Source: Bimuria novae-zelandiae CBS 107.79 | Lineage: Eukaryota > Ascomycota > Dothideomycetes > Pleosporales > Didymosphaeriaceae | DNA length: 64,000 nucleotides | Assembly: GCA_010015655.1 (NCBI GenBank) | Contig: ML976741.1 | Coordinates: 62,001-126,000, forward strand | Reading direction: 5' to 3' | The notes under the pieces: generated by a model | Seen by the model: only the letters and a program-made list of their open reading frames with translations | Databases searched by the model: none | Told to the model about the DNA's origin: nothing | Program-made: the position numbers and the translations under genes | In this document: positions 34,332 to 46,668 of the stretch, in pieces | How positions within the stretch are numbered: position 1 is the first letter of the stretch | Layout: every line of letters begins with the position of its first letter

Positions 34332-35923
34332 TTGACGATATTGGAGCCGCTTAGCGCGCTCTCGGTGGCCTCGAGTGTAATACAAATTGTTGACTTTTCC
34401 GCGAAAGTCATCTCAAGAACAGAAGCGATATACAAGTCTGCTGATGGAGCGTCAACGGCGAATACCTTATTATCGGACGCGACGACAAATCTACAAGAGA
34501 TATCTACAGAACTACTTAATGAGCTCCAGGGCAGCGGCCTAGTGCTATCGCAAAAGAAGCACGACCTGAAATCCGCCGACAAACAACTTATTGAGCTTGC
34601 GAAAGAAAGTAATAGAGTGACAGCAAACCTCCGATAGAAACTCAACGTATTGAAGCAAGATCCGGCTGGCGGGAAATGGGATGCTTTGCAGAAATTGTTT
34701 CGCATCGTGTTCGAGCAACAGGAAGTTGAAAGACTTGTCACGCATCTCGACATGATTCGAAAGCAGGTTGACACTGCACTGCTGATGTCCTTGCGGCAAT
34801 TCACTTGTTATGCTAAATAAAACTGATGTTAACGACTCATAGCCAACACTTAGCCGGATCCGCTCAGTTCGATCAGAGCGACGCTTTGCCATCCGAAGCC
34901 CAGGAGATGGCCAGAGTCCGGAAGATGGAGCTTCTTGCTACAGTGCGGTCCAACAATTCTGCATCGTCACAGGAAGCTCAGTTGATGGAGTTCTCCAGTG
35001 CTTTCCATTCTGTTGTAGACGAGGATGTCGAAGATCGGTTCTTCAACATCATGCTCGCTCGATTGTATTTTGCCGAAATGCCTGCACGCCAGGCTGCCAT
35101 AACGGAGGCGCACAGCGATACTTTCAATTGGCTACTCGAAGATAAGAGAAACTCTACAAATACTCTCTGCAACCGGAAAAGTGGAATAGATTCACAGATT
35201 GGTTGTCAAATAGTGATGGTGACAACTTGTATTGGATACCTGGGAAGCCAGGTAGTGGTAAAAGCACACTGATGAAATACTTATTGACGACCAACGAACG
35301 GCTAGAAGATTATCTACATGGGCGGGAGATCGGACACTTGTCAAAGCAGGTTTCGTCTTTTGGAATTCGGGAACTGGCATGCAAATGTCGTAGATGGGTC
35401 TGCTTCGATATCTTCTCCACATGGTCCTCTCCAGCGACAAAAAAGCCATCAAACACGTTTTCGACTAGTGCTGGCAACAATATGTCGCCTTTGCCGGGGG
35501 CAGGCAACCTTTCACCTGGCCTGAGCCATGACAAGCATTCGAAACAATGATCACACAACCCGGTAGCCCTAAAGCGTATTTCCTCATGATTGATGGCTTG
35601 GACGAGTTTGGCGGCGACCACAGGGAACTAGTTGACCTTGTCCTGTCTTCGGCAATACATCTCCACGTCAAAGTCTGCATGGCGAGTCGACCTTTGCGCG
35701 TGTTCATTGACTCTTTCGAAGGACTACCTTGCCGCCGCTTTCGACAACAACAAACACTACGCTAGGCTAAGACAGCTCGAACCTGAGCACACTGCCTCGC
35801 TTATTGACCAGATAAGTGTAAAGGCATCTGGCGTTTTCCTTTGGGTATACCTCGTAGTAAAATCGTTACTCGATGGTTTATCCAATGCTGATCGCATGTC
35901 AGACCTCATTGCCAGATTGGAAG

Positions 35924-35955
<32 letters not shown>

Positions 35956-36957
35956 CCGCCTGGTCTCGAGGATCTCTACGCAAAGCTGCTGCACAGCCTG
36001 GATCGAGAATACTACAAGCATGCTTGTGAGCTCCTGCGCCTTGTCATGTCACGGGAAAAGGTTTCGCTTCTTGCGCCATGGTTTGCCGACAATGATGATC
36101 TCGATTTCGCCGTGAGAACTAAGATCAGAATGCTATCAGAAGACGAAACGATAGCTCTACTAGAGACGATGAATCGCCGACTTCTTTCGCGATGCAAATG
36201 CCTTCTTGAAGTGGGCTACCACGCTCCACATGACAAGCTAGATCTTTGTATGTGTCTATGAGCACGCTGTGTCCACGAGAAAGATTGCTGATGAGCCATA
36301 GACCCTCCAGTTCAATTTATTCATCGCACTGCCAGGGATTTCTTGGAATCTCCGACCATGTGGGTTACCATATTAGAGGGCAGTGGCCGTGGCGCTTTCG
36401 ATGAACAACGTCATTGGGCGAACGCATCACTCTGTATGCTAAAATCCGTCCCTCTCGAAAGTGGCTTAGCGCAATGGGAAGTGTTCGTAGAGTGCGTTGA
36501 TCACGCTCTGCAAATCGAGGAAAAGCTTGGTTCCACACCGGTTGCTTATATGGACGAGACAGGGCGGGCTGCCATGCAGAACTGTGACCTGTATAGTAGT
36601 TCATACTTCGTTCCAAAGCCTCTCCGGCGCATTTTTCGTAAGCCACCTGCAATTCAGCCATTTCTGGACTTCGCCGTGTGGGTCAACCTCATCGGATACG
36701 TCAGAGCAAAGGCCGTAAATGCGTCCAGGGATGAGCTTCTGCATGCGATGCAATTTCAGGACATGATGTTGGAGAAGGTTTTAGACCATTTTTGGGGCGA
36801 GAGGTTGAAAACCGTTGCAGCGACTGATCGTAGCGCACTAAAGAAGGTGCTAAGCAACGCTCTGCGGGCCACAGAGAAAAATGCACGGGCCGGAAAGTGG
36901 GAAAAGGCGAAGAACACACTTCCCTGGAGAAAGAATAAGGCTACAAAGACGACATAA
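34332..36957 (+). pseudogene. Degenerate NACHT (STAND/NLR-like) gene with poly-C expansion
   Basis: Pieces of one STAND protein lie in order on the + strand. The N-terminal domain (EPLSALSVASSVIQIVDF) lacks an ATG at the expected place. Walker A (GKPGSGKST) is near 35240 and Walker B (YFLMIDGLDEF) near 35580-35612. An FLWVYLVVKSLL segment lies near 35840, with a conserved GLEDLYAKLL segment at 35964 and a C-terminal IHRTARDFLE segment after a normal 54-bp intron (36248-36301). In-frame stops occur at 34635-34637 (TAG), 35391-35393 (TAG), 35466-35468 (TAG) and 35529-35531 (TGA). There are frame changes near 35145 and 35730, the latter with a deletion. A run of 31 C (35924-35954) encodes polyproline without breaking the frame. 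It is not functional as a single protein. Confidence 0.85.
35924..35954 (+). repeat. Homopolymer of 31 cytosines inside the NACHT pseudogene
   Basis: Uninterrupted C from 35924 to 35954, followed by GCCGCC. The frame is open on both sides and reads as polyproline between the conserved RLEA and GLEDLY segments. Length may be unreliable in any assembly. Confidence 0.95.
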
Positions 36958-38456
36958 GGCTTCTACCCCTCCGAACGCCCATCAATAACACTACTTCGAT
37001 GATGCAGTGTTCATGGTTCACAAAGCCAACCTGACCAACCAGCTGAAGCTCATTGATCAGTTCCATTCGTTGAAGTTCAATAACAATTAGATTTATACAA
37101 GGTCACTGAAATCACACAATATGTTTATTAGACTACCCAGACCCTTCCAATGCTACAATCCTATCGATGTTCACTTGATGTTATAATACCAGAAATTGGT
37201 GGCATCGTTTTTTCTCGACCTGGTCAAAGCCTGATTGGTCCATGGTCAGAAGATAAGGTTCTCTACCTAGAGAGATACCGCCCAACTTGAGGATAAGGAT
37301 AAAAATCACGCTCGAATGCTCTCTAGTCAAAATTCTCGAAGTTCCACGACAGCCTCAAGTACACGTGGCAAAATCATCCTCACATCGTTTCGGACTTAAA
37401 TAATACTTTTACCACCTTGAGTTTCTCCTAATAACATGCACTGTACCAAATAATGATCACAACCCCGCTGAAGCGGTTCTTGGGAGGACCTACGCCAGGC
37501 CCGCTCACCAGCCACTTCATTACAGTATCCGAAGGGCCACTAAAGCTGTATTCTCGACAAGAAAATAGTATCTCTACAAGCTTCAATCAAATACGTGCAA
37601 ATTCATGTGAAAACACGAAGAAAGCACCGTACGGCGGAAAAGGCTCGATTAAGTGAAAGGCATTTAAAACAAAGGTAATACACGCCAATAAACCCGTCAT
37701 CTTCTACAAGCCTCCCCGGTTCCCAAAACGCCAGCCATACGATCTCTGCTCTACCTACTTAGGCAAGGCTCGACAACATCGTTTAAAAGTATGCTTAATA
37801 CGTATAACTGTACTTTTGTGCGTCTTTCCGTAAGACGCCACATATCCTCATCTGCTAGCCCATTACGACGATAAGAGAAAGGGCACGACTGTGAGCGCCG
37901 ATTGAGGTACCCCAGTATCCTTTTACAATCATACAGCGCGAGGTCCCATCATTCACGGTGTTTGGCACCGCCACATGTCTATTGGTTTAATCGAAACTAT
38001 TCACGGGGTTATACGTTAGCAGTACAGTACGAAGAGTGCAATCTGTCGATAGCAACTCTCGACCGACAGCTCTATATCTTGCTGGTTGTACACGGATCCA
38101 CTCATTTGCACTGGAGCACTGAAGGTATGAATGAAGTCCATGTAGAAGTCTCATTTCGAGAGGGGCGCATAGCTCCAGAGTACTATGAACGTTCCCCGGT
38201 TCGCCATAAGGTCTGTGTCGTGTAGAGTATTGCTATGCGATACTTTTGCTGGGTATCTATCCCTCCATGGTAATACATACTCAGCTCCTCTTCGTAATCC
38301 TCCTTCACTGACTGCAAATTCCCTTTTCCTATTGGTGTAATCTGCTGGTATAGTGCAGCGTCCACACTAGAGGTCCTCTGGACTACCGATAGAAGCTGAT
38401 TGCGGTAGATCCACCCAATGGAAGAGTCAGACTCGCTTCCTAGCTTGCACAACTTT
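36958..38456. other. Intergenic region without a recognised gene
   Basis: About 1.5 kb, moderately AT-rich. The longest open frame (37902-38225, 107 codons) resembles nothing I know and overlaps an opposite-strand frame. No repeat with a clear partner elsewhere in the window. Its right end probably includes the 3' untranslated region of RPA34. Confidence 0.55.
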
Positions 38457-39834
38457 TCACGACTTCGATTTCTTTTCTTTCTTCTTCTCCTTTTTCGCCT
38501 TCTTCTCGTCTCTCCTCGCCTGCTCTTCTTCGGTCCTTTGCTTCTTATGCTTTTTCACAGGCACTTCCATATCTGCCTCGCCCTTGGAATGTTTCCGCTT
38601 CTCCTTCTTCGCTGGTGGAGGGAGACCCTTCGGTATACCAAGACCAGCAGGTTGAGAGGCGGCTGCATCTTCCTCATCCTCCGAATCTCCCAATGTGGCC
38701 GGGGCAGAGCCCTCAAACCCAGACGGAAAGAAGCGCATCTTAAGGCCTTTGACCTGAGGCTTTACCGCTCGGATGGTTGAGGCTGTTATTGACGCCGCGG
38801 CTTCGGAACCGGTGTTTTGGTCTGCTTGTCGCGAGGTCAATTTCGGCAGGTTGACGATTTTTTGTACGTGGAAGCTCTGCGATATCCGTGTAGGCACTGC
38901 AAGGATTAGACATGGAACTATAAGTGATTGAGGTAACATCCTTACCAGCTTTGTAACCGTTTGCGACGGGTATTAGGACTTCTACACCGTCTGCTCCATC
39001 TTCTGCTTGCGCAAAGCCGTAGCTCGTGCCTTTGTGCTCCAATACAGCCTCGCCCTTCCGCGCCTTGTCCATTGCCAGTTGTCTGAGATCTTTGAGCGAC
39101 ACATCCTCGGGAGCTGTGATGTGCCATATCTGCTTGCCGTTGAGGTTCTTCAACATGTTCGTATTCGACGAATTTGCTGCCCGCTCCGTCGGTACGGTTT
39201 TGAAGTCTTCGGGAGGAACGTAAGGCCGCGCTTGTTGAAAGGAAACGGTCTGCGCTTGCGACTGTGCAGATCTTGCCTCGGTCCACTGTGGTACTGGTGC
39301 AGCCTCCTCTTCCGACTCGTCACTTGAATCTTCTGGGCTAATATCACTATCGCTGTCCTCCTGCTGCTTCTTTTGTGTTTCGCGCTGTTGCGCCTGTTTT
39401 ATGTCCGTCTCCGCGTCATCGCTGCTCTCGTCCTCTGAGCTGGTGTCGGCGCCTTCCTCTTCTTCGGTGACCTGCTTCGGCGCAGGCTTCTTCGGCGGTA
39501 CCACTTGCTTCGCTGGTGTCTTCTGGGTATCTTTGTGCTTGTTCTTCGCTTCTGTCGCCGGTTTCGCTACGCCATTCGAGTTCGGTCGATGCACAGCAAT
39601 ATTGATCGGTGCTTTTTTCTGTGCTGCGCCTGCTTTCGTGGTCGCCTCGTCCGAAGAGTTATCGCTATCTCCGACGAATTCCTGGCTCAACTGGTTTGCT
39701 GCAACCTTCGTCTTCGGGTTCTTCGAGCTTGAACCTGGGAGCGGTATGGGCGTTTTCTTGCCGCTGGGCAAAGGAATTGGCGTTTTCGACGTTGAGCTTG
39801 GAAGAGGTACCGATGTCTTCTTTGGCTTGCTCAT
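38457..39834 (-). CDS. RPA34: RNA polymerase I subunit RPA34-like (RPA34.5 family)
   Basis: Two exons on the minus strand: 39834-38946 and 38896-38457 (442 residues), with a 49-bp intron (GTAAGG donor). The yeast homologue pairs with A49 in the TFIIF-like module of RNA polymerase I, which transcribes rDNA. The N-terminal half is acidic and low in complexity, with a repeated TPIPLPSG-like motif near residues 10-40 and several Glu/Asp/Ser tracts. The conserved domain runs from about residue 210 (FKTVPTERA, then QIWHITAPEDVSLKDL, then VEVLIPVANGYK) across the intron to VPTRISQSFHVQKIV. The C-terminus is a Lys-rich tail of about 50 residues, typical of the family. The start is the ATG at 39834; the upstream in-frame extension has no ATG. 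Confidence 0.9.
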
Positions 39835-40033
39835 CGTGACTGTCGTGGCAATATGCGCGCAATTGTGAGTTTGTCCTGGTCGAGCTTTCGTAAACTTTTT
39901 GGCGGAGAAAGGTTCTGCCGAGGACGTGTGTCGAAATCTTGGCGGCACTTGTCCGTTTTGGGGGCGCTAGAGAAACTGTCAACATCCACATGTGCAGCCC
40001 CAATCGCACCTCCAACGCATTAAACGTTCGAAA
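39835..40033. promoter_or_regulatory. Probable bidirectional promoter, RPA34 / GRC3
   Basis: Only 199 bp separate the two start codons on opposite strands. It must hold both promoters and leaders. It contains a palindromic CACATGTG E-box-like site near 39989. Shared regulation is inferred from spacing and from the common rRNA role of the two genes. Confidence 0.6.
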
Positions 40034-42146
40034 ATGACAGGGAAGCGGAAGAGAGGCAAGGCTACCGCGAACGGGCCAGAATCTGCGGGTAAATTGATAT
40101 CCGTGTGTTGAGAACACTGGCTCACTGATACAGCGCCTCCAAATGGCACAGCAAAACCAATGAGTGCCATTGCGGCTGCAAGATTAAGAGCAGCCGCAGC
40201 AATTCCAAACAATGGCGGTCTTCAAGAGGCACCTGCAAGTTCTTTGACTGAGTCATCAGCATCTGAAGCTGCAAAATCAGAATCAGAACCAGAAGATGTC
40301 CTGCCAGTCCACCAAAATTTTAAGCTCAGCACATGGCGGAAGCATCAAAGTAACGTTCTTTCCGATACGTCCAAGGAATTGAGTATTGTCTTGGATAAGA
40401 ATGCCACGGCATCTTTTGTTGGATGCTTTGATGTCAAAGTATTGAAAGGCGCTGTAAATATTAATGGCGCGAACCTGGGCGCCACTACCAGAGGAAGCAA
40501 AGAAGAGGGAAAGTCGCATCGTGTTTTCGTACCCTCCACACATCCAATCACCAAGATTCGGGGACTAGATCGCACGAACCATATTCAGCTGCGGAGCTGT
40601 CGAGAGCCAGTTCCATTTGCAGACCTCAGCCCTCTCTTCTCCGATATCTGGAGTGGGAGCGCGGAACGCGACAAAGGCCGAACATTCGCCTACGTAAGTT
40701 CTTGTCGGCATTTTCATGCAAACCACGACTTTGTTGACCGTTATTCAGGTAACAGAATCAGACGATGATCCTCTTCAGCGACCTTTGGTCCCAGAGCATG
40801 CGCCGGAAGACTGGATCCGCACTATGGATGATATTTCTGCCACTGCATCTGCTACTTTAATCATTGGTCCTTCAGTTTCAGGAAAATCCACTTTCTTGAA
40901 GAGACTGTTAAATCGCTACCTCACTGGTTTCGGAAAGACGGCAAAACCTGTTCCTGCAGTCTGCTACCTGGATCTCGACCACAGCAATCCAGAGTACACT
41001 CCTCACGGTCAGCCCTCTTTAACCATTGTGCGAGAGCTAAACCTCGGGCCTACTTTCACCCATCCCGCCACCATCCCAGGACATTCTGACGCAAACGAGA
41101 CAATCATTTCACACGTCCTCCCCGTCCAAGGTCTAACGAACTACGAAGAATACTTCAACTCATGCGTGAAAAGCTTCTTCCAGACGTACCAAAACCTACG
41201 CCTAGACGGCCCAACCCCTCCACTCTTGATAAACACCTCTGGAGACCTCTACAACGCGCACTTCCACCTTCTAGAAAAGATGATAAAAACTACAAAACCC
41301 AACCACATCCTCTACCTAGGCAACAACTCCTCCATCTCCGAAGCCACCGCCTACAAGCTCGACACCCTCCAAACCTTCTCCCAAAAAACCCACTCCAAGC
41401 TCCACGAGCTCACCGCGCAGTTCCCGGCCCTCCCTCCGCCTCGCACCCCCGCCGACCTCCGAGCCATGCAAATGCAGTCCTACTTCCACCTCACCGCGCG
41501 CGCCCCCTCGTCTCATCCAATCTTTACCTCCTCCCCCCTCACTACGCTATCCCCGTGGGAATTTCATTACAAGGGTACCCTAACTCGCACCCAAGACCTC
41601 CTCGGCATCCTCTCCCTCTCCGACCCCCTACCCCCCTCGCACCTCCTCACCGCGCTCAACGGCTCCGTCATACACATCGTTTCCACTACCGACACAACCC
41701 TAACCTCACAGTCCGCGTCCCTCCCGCGCACGCCAAAATCCCTGGTGCCGTATTTCCCAGCTGATACTGGGACGGGCATGGCGCCGGCGCCGCGCCCAGA
41801 GTGCACGACGTACGTGTGCACTGCGCTCCTCTGCGGGATCGACCCTGAAACGCACACACTCCAGCTCCTTGTGCCGACGACGCATGAGCGTCTTTTGGAG
41901 GGGCTCGAGCCGGAGAAGACGGTGTTGGTGGCGGGGTGCTGCGATACGCCTGAGTGGGCGTACATGGAGGACGCGTATGCGCAGGTAGCGCAGCGGCGAC
42001 GCGAGCTCGGGGAACGCGCAAGGTTCGCAAGTAATGAGATGGTGACGGAGGGAGTGGAGGTGGGGCCGTGGGTGGCGAGAGGGGGCGTCGTGGAGGGGAT
42101 GGGGTATTTGGGCGCTGTGCGGAGGGTGAGAAAGTTTTTGGGGTAG
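40034..42146 (+). CDS. GRC3: Polynucleotide 5'-hydroxyl kinase Grc3 (NOL9 family)
   Basis: Three exons: 40034-40088, 40134-40693, 40749-42146 (670 residues). Introns are 45 and 55 bp with GTAAAT and GTAAGT donors. Grc3 phosphorylates 5'-OH RNA ends and, with Las1, processes ITS2 of pre-rRNA in the nucleolus. The short first exon encodes a basic start (MTGKRKRGK), and its splice joins in frame to the Ala-rich segment. The P-loop GPSVSGKST is at residues 245-253. Further conserved strands are PAVCYLDLDHSNPEYTPHG and LLINTSGDLYNAHFHLLEKM. The C-terminal domain is complete, ending in an RRVRKFLG-type tail. Third-position C/G is high in the second half. Confidence 0.93.
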
Positions 42147-42642
42147 GTGGTGTGGAGTGCTCTATGCATTGTTTGTGCTGTGCAGAAGGAGCAAGAAGAC
42201 GGGGTTGATTAGAGCGGTGGAGCTTTTGAGTCTTGGTTTTTGTATTTATATAGGACGTCCGCGTACTCCCCGCGAACAATGCTGTCTATCTACAGTGGAC
42301 AAGCTGCCGATATATGCAACAAGAAAAGACAGGCCGAAGCCAGGTATAAACTTACACACAACCGCAAGAAAACTCCGTGCCCCTGTACCCTTGCCCATCG
42401 CCCAAATGCATTAGCCAATCATTCTCCCAACCCATACCCATCCCACCTGAGAGAAAGAAATCCGTAGCTCGTTACGTCGTAAGATAGAAAAAAGGTAGCC
42501 GAAGCTGACAGTGCACCGTGGCGCAAGACGGTGCATCTATGCAAGACCCGCAGAAATCAACAAGGAAAGGTGAAAGAAACACTCCGCATAAACGAGCAGC
42601 AGGTGTCTTCAAGGGAAAAAAAAAGAAAAGAAAAGAAACCGC
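42147..42642. other. Convergent 3' region between GRC3 and the coiled-coil gene
   Basis: 496 bp containing both 3' untranslated regions. An A-rich purine tract lies at about 42618-42640. No separate gene seen. Confidence 0.55.
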
Positions 42643-45600
42643 CTACACCACCTCAAACCGGCTCTCCGACGTCCGCGCCTTCCCCCTCCCTTTAATACTC
42701 CCAATCCTCGCCCGAATCGAACTCGCGCTAATACTCCTCGCATGTGCCATAGTCCTCGACATCGACGCCGCCGTCGGCTTCGCGAAGCTCGATGAAAGAC
42801 TCACACTGCGCGCCGGTAGCCCCTTATCCGGCTCCGCGTTGAAATACGACCGTTTGGGGGTGTTGTTAGGAACGGGTGAAGTGACGGGTGGTGTGGTGGA
42901 GGCCATGGTGTTGCCGATGCCGGTGCACAGCGTGGGTGAGAGGACGGTGCGTTTGCCGGTGATGGAGCATGCAGTGAGGGCGGGGTTATGCGGGGATCCC
43001 ATGGCGATGACGAAGGGGATTGAGGAGGTGGAGGAGTTGCTGGGCTTGCGGGGAGGGGCTGTGGAAGGGCTTGAGGGGTTTTCGCGGGAGCGAAAGTGCA
43101 AGGGCGCGGGAAGCGGTGAGTGCGCGGTAGAGATGCTTGAGCGGTTGTCTGCTTCGGTGACTGAGGCGGTGGGTCGAAAGGATGATGATGCGAACGGTTG
43201 GCGTGTAGCGTTCTGCCACGCGAAGACTGTGTGGTCTGGAGAGTTGCGCATCGCTTCTGCCATAACGTCTACCCGAGGCGGTCTCTGCAGCCTTAGAGGA
43301 ACTACACTGTACGCATCTCCGTCAAAGAGGCCACCACGCGGTCGAGGCGGGCGTTCAGGGGTGACCTTGCCTCTGGGAGGCTGGGGGACGGATCCCGATC
43401 GCTCACGAGTCGCGATCGGTATTATACCAAACTCACCCTTCAATGAAGAGGATGAAACGGATGACCGGAAGGAAAAGTCGACTACAGAGTCGCTGAAGCT
43501 CCGAGGGCGGTCGTGTCTCCGAGGGGAGGCGGGTGTGCTTAAAGGGAAGTGAGTTGCCAGCTCTCCAAACCGCTCTTGATCTGGAGATGGAGGCTAAAAA
43601 TGGTTAGTATTTGCTTTACTTACTAGGGCAGGCATGTGTCCCATACAGTAGGCTTCCGACGCTCCAAAGAGAGCTTGGCCACAGATCGAGGTGAGATACC
43701 CGGATCGATGTTGTCAACCTCGTTCGCCGGATTAAGAGGAGGGGTACAGGGCGTCAATGGCATATCGAATTGCAGAGGCACCGGGACGCGCCTGACTGTC
43801 CTCTTGACTTTGTCGATCGGAGACGGGTCAGGAGTGAGCTCAGTAGGCGGAGGCGTCATTCGTTGGGTCAAGGGGATAGCAACAGAGAGGCGCCCGCTGG
43901 ATACGGGAGATTGTGATGTAGAGGCTCCGATATTTGACGGGATGGAAAGAAGCTGGGTAGGCTCAGGAGTGTCTGCGGACGTACAGACCGAAGGGTCCGG
44001 AGATACCATATCGTTGGGTCGACTCTCATGACCTCCCAACTTTGCTGCAGCCTTCTTGAGCTGTTTGATGTCTGACTTATAGCCTCTGCAATCGAGCTTG
44101 TAGTAGATAATCTCCCGGATATAGAACTCATTCTCTCGGCGCAGGGCTTCGATTGCGCTTTCGTTCTCGGCTTTCTGGCCCAATTTGTCCGCCTTTTCTT
44201 TGTTTAGCTGAGTCTGGAGCCTTTCGATCCAGCGGTCAATGTCTTCTTTCGAAGCCAGTGACGAAAGTTCAGGAAGCGGATAGCCCTTGGAATCTGTACG
44301 AAGGGCAAAGCTAGCATGGCGACGAATTTCCGCCGTCAGTAGGAGCTTGTGGTGCTCCAATTGGCGCTCTGCTTGTTGTAGAGCCTTGCTTTTCTCACCG
44401 ATCATGGCTTCCCTCTTGATGATGGCGGTTCGGAGCTCTTCGATATGGATTTCGTGCTGTTTGGTCTTCTTTAGAAGCTGAATTTGAATATCAGATTGAA
44501 GGTTCAGCTCTCTATGCTCGCCCTGCAGACGACCGTAGTGTTGTTTGAGCTGGTCGTTCTCTGCTTCAAGCTCAGCAATATGTGCGTCCTTCTGGCGTAC
44601 CTGCTCTTGAAGTCGCTCAATGTGGGAGATGAAGGCTGTCAGCGTTGTGGGTTCGTTCTCGTGCTGACTGATTGGCGATTCGTTGGCAAAAACGGTGCTC
44701 ATGCTGGTGCGCGTGCTTTGGCGGTTGTCGGGAACTTGGATTTTGGGTAGGCTTGCAGGATCAAATGGTGTTCTACGCAATCGCATGTTCAGCATTTGCT
44801 CCTCTGCATCGACCTTGTCAATGTTGGCTATCTGCAAGCGGTACTCAAGGTGATCCATTGTATTTTGCAAAGCCATGTTGCTCTTTTCAAGCTCTTCGTT
44901 TTTGCTCGCTCTTTCCTGCCATTTGTCGGAGGTCTTTTGAACCTCTTGAAGCGCGCGCTTTTGCTTCCGTCCCTCCTCTTCTGACTGATTGAGTTTTGCC
45001 ATGAGCGATTCGACTTGTTTTTGAAGCGCTTCATTGTTCCGTTTGTACGCTTTCAGCTCGCGGACCACATCTCCATTGCCAATGTCAGGCCTTTTCGCCA
45101 TGCTAAGCTGCTTCTTCAAATTCTCCATCTCAGGAGTTATTCTGGACCGGAGTGGTGAGCGAGGGTTGTCTTGTTTCGGTCGAGAGGACTTGATAGAGCC
45201 AGCAGGTGTGCTGCCCGCAGAGCCGAATGGGCTGTCTAGGTTCGGGGACAACGGGTTATCTGTGGTGTCGAGCATGAATAAGATATGGTTGCTAGATGCG
45301 TGGTGTAAACCCCTTTGCTGGCTCTCGAGGGATTTGGCGTAGTCTTTGAGAGATGAGAGCTCCAATGAGTGCGCATTGACCTGGAAAAGTAAGCCACTTG
45401 TTCATCGTCTCGGGTACCAAGGTGGACTCTAACCAGACTGGAGATGTGCGCCTCCTGAGAGGCTCGTAAGTTCGCGAACTGAGACTGTAATGTTGAGATG
45501 GTTTGATCTTGAGCTGTAATTGTCGCTTTGAGTTCGTCTATCTGTTTAGTCCGTGTTGCTGATGCCTGTCTGCTTGCAGTAGGCTGCCAAAGGTCAGCAA

Positions 45601-46668
45601 TGTCTCAATTTAAACAGCGACTGTAGTGCCTGTCGCCATAGCAGAAGATGCGGCGACAGGGCTCATATGCCACTCCGCCGTATTGCGATGGATATCCCTT
45701 CGCGTACACCCGTGCCAGAAGAACGAAGAGTAGTGCACACTCACTTGATTAGCACCATCTTCACCGTTCTTCCACTGCTCCCCTTCAACTATCGTATTAG
45801 GGCCTACGCGCGCCTTCGTCGGATTAGTGCTATTCGCATTGTCACCGGATAAAGCGGATATAGTTGTGATTCTACTATTGGTAGAAGATGGGGAAGCAAT
45901 CAAACTAGGTCGCGACGTCTTTGATCGTCTCCGCAAGTCATTCGCACTCCTCCTATGTTGCGGCACTTTCGTTGGCCCATTTGACTTCGCATTCTCAGAG
46001 CTAAGGGAAAACATGCTGCGGACGCTAGTCACTGCGCTGCTAGGCAAGCTGATCCGGTCCGCATCAGGCGTTGGGGTAGCCGAAGTTCCCTGATCGTCTG
46101 GAGGGAAGTCCCCAGGAAGCTCTGCGGGTAGTGCTGGCGATGGCGATGGCGAGTGCTTGGAAGACGCTGGCGCAAAGTGTTTACTTGTGAAATAACTATC
46201 AGTAAAGAAGGTCAGCAAATTGGGCGCTGACTTGACAGGGTTGTCATTCTGGAGCGCATTCTCGGGACTTTGACTGGTGATATAGTCTGGCGGAACGATG
46301 GAAAGGTTCTTTGGATTTCGACGCCATGTTGTATCCTGTGCAGTCGTGAGTTGATGCGACAACCAATGATTGATGTCCACACGCGAATGCAGCATGCAGA
46401 TCTTACCCCTGCAGGGTGACACGTCGATGCTGTGCGGCCAACGAGGTGAGGCAACCAATGCAATTGACAGCGCATCGTCTGTCGCGGTGGTGGCACTCAC
46501 TTTTGTCTCGTCCAAGACGACAGTTTGAAGGAATTGGTCCTCGTCTCCAGCGCTCGTGTCGATTGGAAGGAGGCCGCCAGTGCGATAGTAGGGTTCTTGG
46601 GTCGATTGCTGGCGGGCGCCTTTCGATCCCCACGAGAAGAACTTGGATCTCGAAGAAACGGTTGCCAT
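42643..46668 (-). CDS. Large fungal coiled-coil protein of unknown function
   Basis: Four exons on the minus strand: 46668-45745, 45583-45434, 45380-43647, 43593-42643 (1252 residues). Introns are 161, 53 and 53 bp. The N-terminal ~300 residues are Ser/Pro-rich with a small conserved-looking block (SPRWPHSIDVSPCRGK, then INHWLSHQL). Residues about 310-780 form long coiled coils (KQIDELKATITAQDQTI, then KKQLSMAKRPD, then HIERLQEQVRQKDAHIAELE). The C-terminal ~450 residues are Ser/Pro-rich and disordered. The last junction has two usable donors: GTATGG at 43646 gives a 316-residue tail, while the stronger-looking GTAAGT at 43623 ends the protein soon after. I do not assign a function; a cytoskeletal or cell-end role would be a guess. 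Confidence 0.75.

Noticed and set aside
42518..43552. 344-codon + strand frame near the end of the coiled-coil gene
   Set aside because: It overlaps the opposite-strand last exon, which continues in frame across a good splice junction and has typical Ser/Pro disorder. The + frame has no recognisable domain.
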